Below are positions 15,215 to 19,896 of a stretch of 19,896 bases of DNA, one piece after another (the first letter of the stretch is position 1; each line of letters opens with the position of its first letter). Both the position numbers and the translations under genes were made by a program. This DNA comes from JACMRI01 sp043778625 (GTDB lineage Bacteria; Bacteroidota; Bacteroidia; UBA4408). Below the pieces are notes generated by a model. The model did no database searches. It was not told the DNA's origin and saw nothing but the letters and a program-made list of their open reading frames with translations. Where the stretch lies: contig JAYWFU010000084.1 of NCBI GenBank assembly GCA_043778625.1, forward strand, positions 1 through 19,896. Direction: 5' to 3'.

Positions 15215-16507
15215 TTAGTGTTTGCCTATGGTATGCCCTTTGAGCCCGTACCAAAGTATATATACATAAGCGGGTATTAATATCCAATAGGCATGTTGTG
15301 CTGTACTGGCTACCATAGCAGTAGTTGCGCCTGCTTCCGCTTGCGACAAATTACCATAAATTAACGGAAATATTGCGCCACCCGATATCCCCATAATTAA
15401 TAATGCCGAACCTAGTTTGGTAAATTTGCCCAGTTTTTCTATCCCTAACGGAAATATTGCAGGCCACATTAGTGCGTTAGCCAGCCCCAATGCGCCCACA
15501 CACATTACTGATGCGTAAGCGGGCAAAGTGAGTACGCCAATGCTAATAACTACACCTAGTATGCCACTTGCTAATAGAGCCTGCTGTTGAGTAACCCACC
15601 GTGGAATGCATAATATACCCACCACGTAGCCTATGAGCATACAAGCTAGGGTTATTATGGGGTAAAATTTGGATTCGTCTAGCGATATACCTTGCGTTTT
15701 GCCATACAGGGCAATGGTATCGCCTGCGGCAACTTCTACACCTACGTACATAAATATAGCCAACGCACCTAGCAATACGTAAGGATATTGAAAAATACTA
15801 GTACGGTTAGTAGTACCATGCTCGTTGGGTTGCTCAAGTTCATTGTCAATAGTAGGTAATGCCGAAAACCAAATAATAATGGCAGCTATAAATAATAAAC
15901 CTGACAGAATAATGTAGGGAGTAATAACCCGCTGCGCCAAATTATTTAATGCTAGAGCTTTGCTTGTGGCGTCCATTTGCGTAAGGCTCTCCACCAATTT
16001 GTCGGAATCTTTAAGCATTACAAAACCAAAAATAAGTATAGCTATTTTGCCTCCAATTTTATTAAACACACCCATTATACTTATGCGCTGGGCAGCACTT
16101 TCAATAGGGCCAATAATACTTACATAAGGGTTAGCAGCAGTTTGTAGTAAGGTGAGGCCTGTACCTATTACAAACAAGCCTACCAAAAACAACGTGTAAT
16201 TGCGTGCCTGTGCGGCAGGTACAAATAGTAATGCGCCCAATGCCATTATAACTAACCCTAACGACATACCTTTTTTAAACCCTGTGGCACGCAACACCAT
16301 TGACGACGGTATGGCCATAACCGTATAAGCTATAAAAAAAGCCGTAGCTACCAAGTAGGCTTGTGTGTTGGTAAGTTCGCAGGCTATTTTTAAATACGCA
16401 ATAAGCGACCCGTTTACCCAAGTTACAAAACCAAATATAAAAAATAAGAAACCAACAATACCTAAACCTACGTTTTGTTGGCGTTTGGTTAAATTAAATG
16501 TGTTCAT
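15215..16507 (-). CDS. FucP/GluP-family sugar:proton symporter (MFS)
   Basis: The 430-residue protein has about 12 hydrophobic helices, consistent with a major-facilitator transporter. Family landmarks of FucP/GluP glucose/galactose/fucose carriers are visible: FFIFGFVTWVNGSLI (22-36) in helix 1, LLQTAANPYVSIIGP after helix 4, FNKIGGKIA nearby, and GVEVAAGDTI in the second half. It probably imports a hexose or related monosaccharide across the inner membrane with protons; the exact sugar cannot be told. The gene is transcribed divergently from maeB across a 246-bp intergenic region. No sugar-metabolism genes flank it. Confidence 0.9.
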   Translation of the reverse strand: MNTFNLTKRQQNVGLGIVGFLFFIFGFVTWVNGSLIAYLKIACELTNTQAYLVATAFFIAYTVMAIPSSMVLRATGFKKGMSLGLVIMALGALLFVPAAQARNYTLFLVGLFVIGTGLTLLQTAANPYVSIIGPIESAAQRISIMGVFNKIGGKIAILIFGFVMLKDSDKLVESLTQMDATSKALALNNLAQRVITPYIILSGLLFIAAIIIWFSALPTIDNELEQPNEHGTTNRTSIFQYPYVLLGALAIFMYVGVEVAAGDTIALYGKTQGISLDESKFYPIITLACMLIGYVVGILCIPRWVTQQQALLASGILGVVISIGVLTLPAYASVMCVGALGLANALMWPAIFPLGIEKLGKFTKLGSALLIMGISGGAIFPLIYGNLSQAEAGATTAMVASTAQHAYWILIPAYVYILWYGLKGHTIGKH

Positions 16508-16687
16508 GCTAGAATAGATGTAATTTTGATAAAAATGTGTAATTCTTTAATTACCTTCAAAGTAAATGTATTACAGCATAACAAACAGCGAGCTCACAAC
16601 AGTTTACTAACTGTATTAGGTTAATAAACATAATAGTTTTGTGTATAGCTTATGTAAACATTTAACGTACTAACTTATTTTTAAGTT

Positions 16688-16695
16688 TAGATTTG
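16688..16695 (+). promoter_or_regulatory. Candidate -7 box of the maeB promoter
   Basis: TAGATTTG is an exact match to the Bacteroidota TAnnTTTG box. It lies 58 bp before the maeB ATG, giving a leader of about 50 nt. A TTTA at 16661-16664 is the nearest -33-like sequence, at a slightly long spacing of 23. A second TAnnTTTG match, TAGTTTTG, is at 16634-16641. The rest of the 246-bp divergent region shows no gene. Confidence 0.35.
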
Positions 16696-16753
16696 TACCA
16701 CAGTATTTGAATGAAAAAATAATAATTGAAACATATAATAATCTATAAGAACT

Positions 16754-19021
16754 ATGAGCAAATTACACACTAACGAAGCATTAGACTACCACTCCGAAGG
16801 TCGCCCTGGTAAAATTGAAGTAATACCTACCAAGCCTACTAGCTCGCAACGCGACTTATCCCTAGCCTACTCGCCAGGAGTTGCCGACCCTTGTTTAGAA
16901 ATTGAAAAAGACCCAACTACCGCCTACAAGTACACCGCTAAGGGTAACTTAGTAGCAGTAATATCCAACGGTACTGCGGTATTGGGGCTAGGTAACTTGG
17001 GGGCATTGGCCAGCAAACCCGTAATGGAAGGTAAGGGTGTGTTGTTTAAAATATTTGCCGATATTGATGTATTTGATATTGAATTAGATGTAACTGATGT
17101 AGATACATTTGTAGCTACCGTAAAGGCTATGGCACCTACTTTTGGGGGTATTAATTTAGAGGATATTAAAGCCCCTGAGTGTTTTGAAATTGAACGTAGG
17201 TTAAAGGAAGAATTAAATATTCCGTTAATGCACGACGACCAACACGGTACCGCCATAATTACATCGGCTGGGTTGCTAAACGCATTAGAGCTTGCAGGCA
17301 AAAAAATTGAGGACGTTAAAATTGTAGTAAATGGTGCGGGAGCATCAGCCAACAGTTGCACTAAACTATACATTGCACTGGGTGCTAACCCCAACAACAT
17401 ACTAATGTTGGACAGTAAAGGCGTAATAACCACCCACCGTACCGACTTAGATGTAGAGAAAAAAACATTTGCCCGCAACGTAACCATTACCACCCTTACC
17501 GAAGCAATAGCGGGTGCCGACATGTTTTTGGGTTTGAGCAAAGGTAATATATTGAGTACCGAAATGGTACAAAGCATGGCACCTAACCCAATAGTGTTTG
17601 CATTAGCTAACCCTACCCCCGAAATACCCTATGACGAAGCAATAGCAGCACGCCCCGATATTATTATGGCCACTGGCCGTAGCGACCACCCCAACCAAGT
17701 AAACAATGTATTAGGGTTTCCCTACATATTTAGAGGTGCGTTAGATGTACGTGCCACTGGCATTAACGAAGCCATGAAACTAGCCGCAGTACGCGCCATT
17801 GCTCAATTAGCCAAACAACCAGTACCTGATGAAGTTAATATGGCGTATGGCGAGCGTAACTTATCGTTTAGTCGCATGTATATTATTCCTAAACCTTTAG
17901 ATAAACGCTTAATATACACCATAGCACCAGCAGTAGCGCAAGCTGCCATGGATAGCGGCATTGCCCAAGCTCCCATACACGATATGGAGGGCTACAAAGC
18001 CGAATTAATTAATAGGCTAGGGTTAGGTAATACACTCATGCGCACCGCCACAACCCTTGCCAAACAAGCTCCTAAGCGTGTAGTGTTTGCCGAGGCCGAT
18101 CATTACAAAGTACTTAAAGCAGCACAAGTTGTAAAAGACGAAGGCATAGCAATACCCGTATTGTTGGGCGATAAAGACAAAATAATAGCCGCCATTGACG
18201 AGTATCATTTAGACTTGAAAAATGTAGAAATAATTGACCCACGTAGTGCCGAAGAGGCTGAGCGACTTGAAAAATTTGGAGACTTGTTTTTTGAAAAACG
18301 CAAACGTCGTGGGTACACGCTATTTGAAGCCCGCAAACAAATGCGTGAGCGTAACTATTTTGGTGCAATGCTTGTAGAAACTGGGGCTGCCGACGCTATG
18401 ATTAGTGGCATTACACGTAAATATCCTGATACTATAAAACCCGCATTACAAGTAATAGGAGTGGACGACGGACAAAAAACAATAGCGGGTATGTACATTA
18501 TGATGACCAAAAAAGGTCCTTTCTTTTTTGCTGATACTACCGTAAACATTAATCCTACGGCACAAGAGTTGGTAGAAATAACCGAACTGGTAGACAGAAT
18601 GTTACGCCGCTTTAATATTGAACCACGCATTGCGATGCTATCGTATGCTAACTTTGGTAGTGCCGATGGCGAAGACTCTATAAAAATGCGTACCGCCGTA
18701 AAAACACTACACGAGCAGTATCCACACATTATTGTAGATGGCGAAATGCAAGCCAATTTTGCGTTAAATACTAATTTAATAAAAGAACAATTTCCGTTTT
18801 CGCCTTTGAGCGAAAAATCAGCTAACGTATTAATATTTCCTAACCTAGCAGCAGGTAACATTGCCTATAAACTAATGCAAGAAATAGGCGGTGCCGAAGC
18901 TATAGGCCCTGTGCTACTAGGAATGCGCAAACCAGTGCATATATTGCAGTTAGGCAGTAGCGTACGCGAAATTGTAAACATGGTAACCATAGCCGTAATT
19001 GATGCACAAATACGTAAGTAA
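16754..19021 (+). CDS. maeB: NADP-dependent malic enzyme fused to a phosphotransacetylase-like domain
   Basis: The 755-residue protein matches the usual length of MaeB-type enzymes, which decarboxylate malate to pyruvate while reducing NADP. The N-terminal malic-enzyme part (1 to about 420) shows Tyr39 in AYSPGVADPC, Lys94 in MEGKGVLFK, the metal-binding acids in NLEDIKAPE (E136, D137) and HDDQHGT (D161, D162), and the nucleotide site NGAGASANS (193-201). The C-terminal part (about 430-755) resembles phosphate acetyltransferase (PKRVVFAEAD, KYPDTIKPALQVIG). In characterised MaeB proteins this domain is regulatory, binding acetyl-CoA, rather than catalytic. It has no Shine-Dalgarno, which is normal for the phylum. 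It probably feeds pyruvate and NADPH to biosynthesis. Confidence 0.96.
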   Translation: MSKLHTNEALDYHSEGRPGKIEVIPTKPTSSQRDLSLAYSPGVADPCLEIEKDPTTAYKYTAKGNLVAVISNGTAVLGLGNLGALASKPVMEGKGVLFKIFADIDVFDIELDVTDVDTFVATVKAMAPTFGGINLEDIKAPECFEIERRLKEELNIPLMHDDQHGTAIITSAGLLNALELAGKKIEDVKIVVNGAGASANSCTKLYIALGANPNNILMLDSKGVITTHRTDLDVEKKTFARNVTITTLTEAIAGADMFLGLSKGNILSTEMVQSMAPNPIVFALANPTPEIPYDEAIAARPDIIMATGRSDHPNQVNNVLGFPYIFRGALDVRATGINEAMKLAAVRAIAQLAKQPVPDEVNMAYGERNLSFSRMYIIPKPLDKRLIYTIAPAVAQAAMDSGIAQAPIHDMEGYKAELINRLGLGNTLMRTATTLAKQAPKRVVFAEADHYKVLKAAQVVKDEGIAIPVLLGDKDKIIAAIDEYHLDLKNVEIIDPRSAEEAERLEKFGDLFFEKRKRRGYTLFEARKQMRERNYFGAMLVETGAADAMISGITRKYPDTIKPALQVIGVDDGQKTIAGMYIMMTKKGPFFFADTTVNINPTAQELVEITELVDRMLRRFNIEPRIAMLSYANFGSADGEDSIKMRTAVKTLHEQYPHIIVDGEMQANFALNTNLIKEQFPFSPLSEKSANVLIFPNLAAGNIAYKLMQEIGGAEAIGPVLLGMRKPVHILQLGSSVREIVNMVTIAVIDAQIRK

Positions 19022-19026
19022 ACATA

Positions 19027-19476
19027 ATGATTGCAACAGTACAAGAGTATCTACAAAACGTAAGTGCCGATAAGCAACCTCACTTTAACACCTTGCGACA
19101 AACTATCTTGGATAATTTGCCGCAAGGTTTTGCAGAGGAAATTAGTTACGGAATGATTGGCTACGTGGTGCCGCATAGCCTGTATGCCAAAGGTTACCAT
19201 TGCAATACTGCATTGCCCTTGCCATTTATAAGTATTGCTGCGCAAAAGAATTTTATAGCCATATACCACATGGGAATATATGCCGATGCTAAATTATTAA
19301 ATTGGTTTGTAAGTGAGTATAGTACCCATTGCACCACAAAATTAGATATGGGCAAAAGCTGTATTCGATTTAAAAAAGCTAACGAAATACCTTACGAATT
19401 AATAGCTCAACTGGTACAAAAATTAACCGTACAGCAGTGGATTATGCTATACGAAACGAGTTTTGGGGCTAAGTAA
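19027..19476 (+). CDS. DUF1801 family protein
   Basis: The 149-residue protein has the DUF1801 (YdhG-like) pattern: an N-terminal helix pair (VQEYLQNVSADKQPHFNTLRQTIL), ISYGMIGYVVP at 39-49, FISIAAQKNFIAIYHMGIY in the core strand region, GKSCIRFKKANEIPYELIAQLV and a C-terminal helix. The fold resembles phosphotyrosine/SRPBCC-neighbouring small domains of unknown role. It starts five bases after the maeB stop, so the two are probably co-transcribed. This looks like an incidental operon partner. No catalytic residue is known for the family. Confidence 0.85.
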   Translation: MIATVQEYLQNVSADKQPHFNTLRQTILDNLPQGFAEEISYGMIGYVVPHSLYAKGYHCNTALPLPFISIAAQKNFIAIYHMGIYADAKLLNWFVSEYSTHCTTKLDMGKSCIRFKKANEIPYELIAQLVQKLTVQQWIMLYETSFGAK

Positions 19477-19477
19477 G

Positions 19478-19509
19478 AATAAAATTATTTTTATTAGATG
19501 GTGTTTTTT
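19478..19509 (+). terminator. Weak terminator-like hairpin after the DUF1801 gene
   Basis: AATAAAA (19478-19484) pairs with TTTTATT (19489-19495) over a 4-nt loop, and a run of six T follows at 19504-19509. The stem is entirely AT and the T-run is eight bases away, so the call is tentative. Confidence 0.25.
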
Positions 19510-19518
19510 AAGCGTGTC

Positions 19519-19776
19519 GCTAGCGCGAGTATTTTGCCACAAGTGTTTATTGTTATATAATGGTTTAACTTCATTACTCATGTTTTATATTTATGATACG
19601 GTTTAGTAAATACAAGCAAAATGCCACACGTGTTCGAAACCTTAAACTGTTATTTTTTTGTCATACCAAAAGAGATAAAAAACTCAGTGAAATCGGATAG
19701 TTTGAATAAGTGTAATTTGCTTTAAAAATGAAAAATTGCATGTTTCGAACACTTGTGGCAAAATGCTCGCACTAGC
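19519..19776. repeat. MITE-like segment bounded by 29-bp inverted repeats
   Basis: The left arm 19519-19547 and the right arm 19748-19776 match in 27 of 29 positions when one is reverse-complemented; both read GCTAG.GCGAG.ATTTTGCC then ACAAGTGTT. The 200-bp interior has no gene and carries a third copy of the core, TGCCACACGTGTTCGAAAC (19622-19640). That copy matches the right arm with its inner flank (complement of 19742-19760) in 18 of 19 positions. No target duplication could be discerned at the ends. It may be a non-autonomous mobile element or a structured intergenic repeat. Confidence 0.6.
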
Positions 19777-19799
19777 CTAAACTGCATGGCTATCTAACG

Positions 19800-19896
19800 G
19801 CCAAGTAGGCAAAAGCATTTCAGCCCAAGCCTCTCACAGAACCGTACGTGAAGCTCTCGCTTCATACGGCTCGTGTTATACCCTACATCAAAGTCC
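19800..19896 (-). mobile_element. 3' end of a group II intron (partial, 5' part beyond window)
   Basis: Read on the minus strand, the window edge gives the end of domain IV, an intact domain V (19839-19872) and a domain VI hairpin. AGGC pairs with GCCT around a GGGC/GCTT stem, followed by CCTACTTGG. By analogy with CCCUACUUCAC at the end of the Lactococcus Ll.LtrB intron, A at 19806 is the likely branch point and the intron ends near 19799-19800. The reverse-transcriptase gene, if present, would be beyond the right edge. The exact 3' boundary is uncertain by a few bases. Confidence 0.8.
19839..19872 (-). ncRNA. Group II intron domain V
   Basis: The 34-nt minus-strand sequence opens GAGCCGTA and closes TACGGTTC, an 8-bp stem with one G-U. 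Then comes a 2-nt CG bulge on the 3' side, a 6-bp stem TGAAGC/GCTTCA and a GAGA tetraloop. This is the canonical fold with the AGC catalytic triad at positions 2-4. Its 34-nt length is typical of IIA/IIB-type rather than the shorter class C introns. Confidence 0.92.

Noticed and set aside
16924..17577. Minus-strand open frame of 217 codons
   Set aside because: It is antisense to the catalytic half of maeB, whose conserved motifs fix the real frame.

Overview
The window looks like a stretch of a low-GC Bacteroidota chromosome, probably from the Chitinophagales/Sphingobacteriales side; this is an inference from protein style. Several secretory signal peptides end in AQ, one surface protein carries the NVGIGTTTP signature typical of the phylum, a large TPR protein is paired with an outer-membrane beta-barrel ending in Phe, start codons mostly lack Shine-Dalgarno sequences, and a few TAnnTTTG promoter-like boxes are present. 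No rRNA, tRNA or CRISPR array was found.

Layout: The left edge (1-93) is the right end of an insertion sequence, with the last codons of a plus-strand transposase. It has cut off the 3' end of a minus-strand surface protein with tail-fibre-like, collagen-like and RCC1 modules (68-2080). A gene-free stretch (2081-2636) holds a palindromic dispersed repeat, three 50-bp tandem units and a large hairpin with a T-run. Next, on the minus strand, comes a small FN3-type protein (2637-3254). It is preceded by an array of 14 units with an exact 21-nt period (3335-3628), the most unusual structure in the window. After a clear terminator there is a minus-strand run transcribed right to left: TPR protein (9499-12672), outer-membrane barrel (7628-9334), CorA ion channel (6521-7600), TPR sensor histidine kinase (4564-6480) and NarL/LuxR-type response regulator (3919-4563). 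The last two are joined as TAAATG.

Farther right are a lipoprotein with a Tyr-His-rich tail, a small secreted protein and a second lipoprotein, then a FucP/GluP-type sugar transporter (15215-16507). All of these are on the minus strand. The transporter diverges from a plus-strand pair: malic enzyme fused to a phosphotransacetylase domain (maeB, 16754-19021) and a DUF1801 protein (19027-19476).

The right edge is mobile or repeat DNA: a 258-bp MITE-like segment bounded by 29-bp imperfect inverted repeats, then the 3' end of a group II intron on the minus strand with an intact 34-nt domain V. The core holds ordinary envelope, signalling and central-carbon genes. The accessory signals lie at the two edges and in the gene-free stretches around 2.1-3.9 kb.
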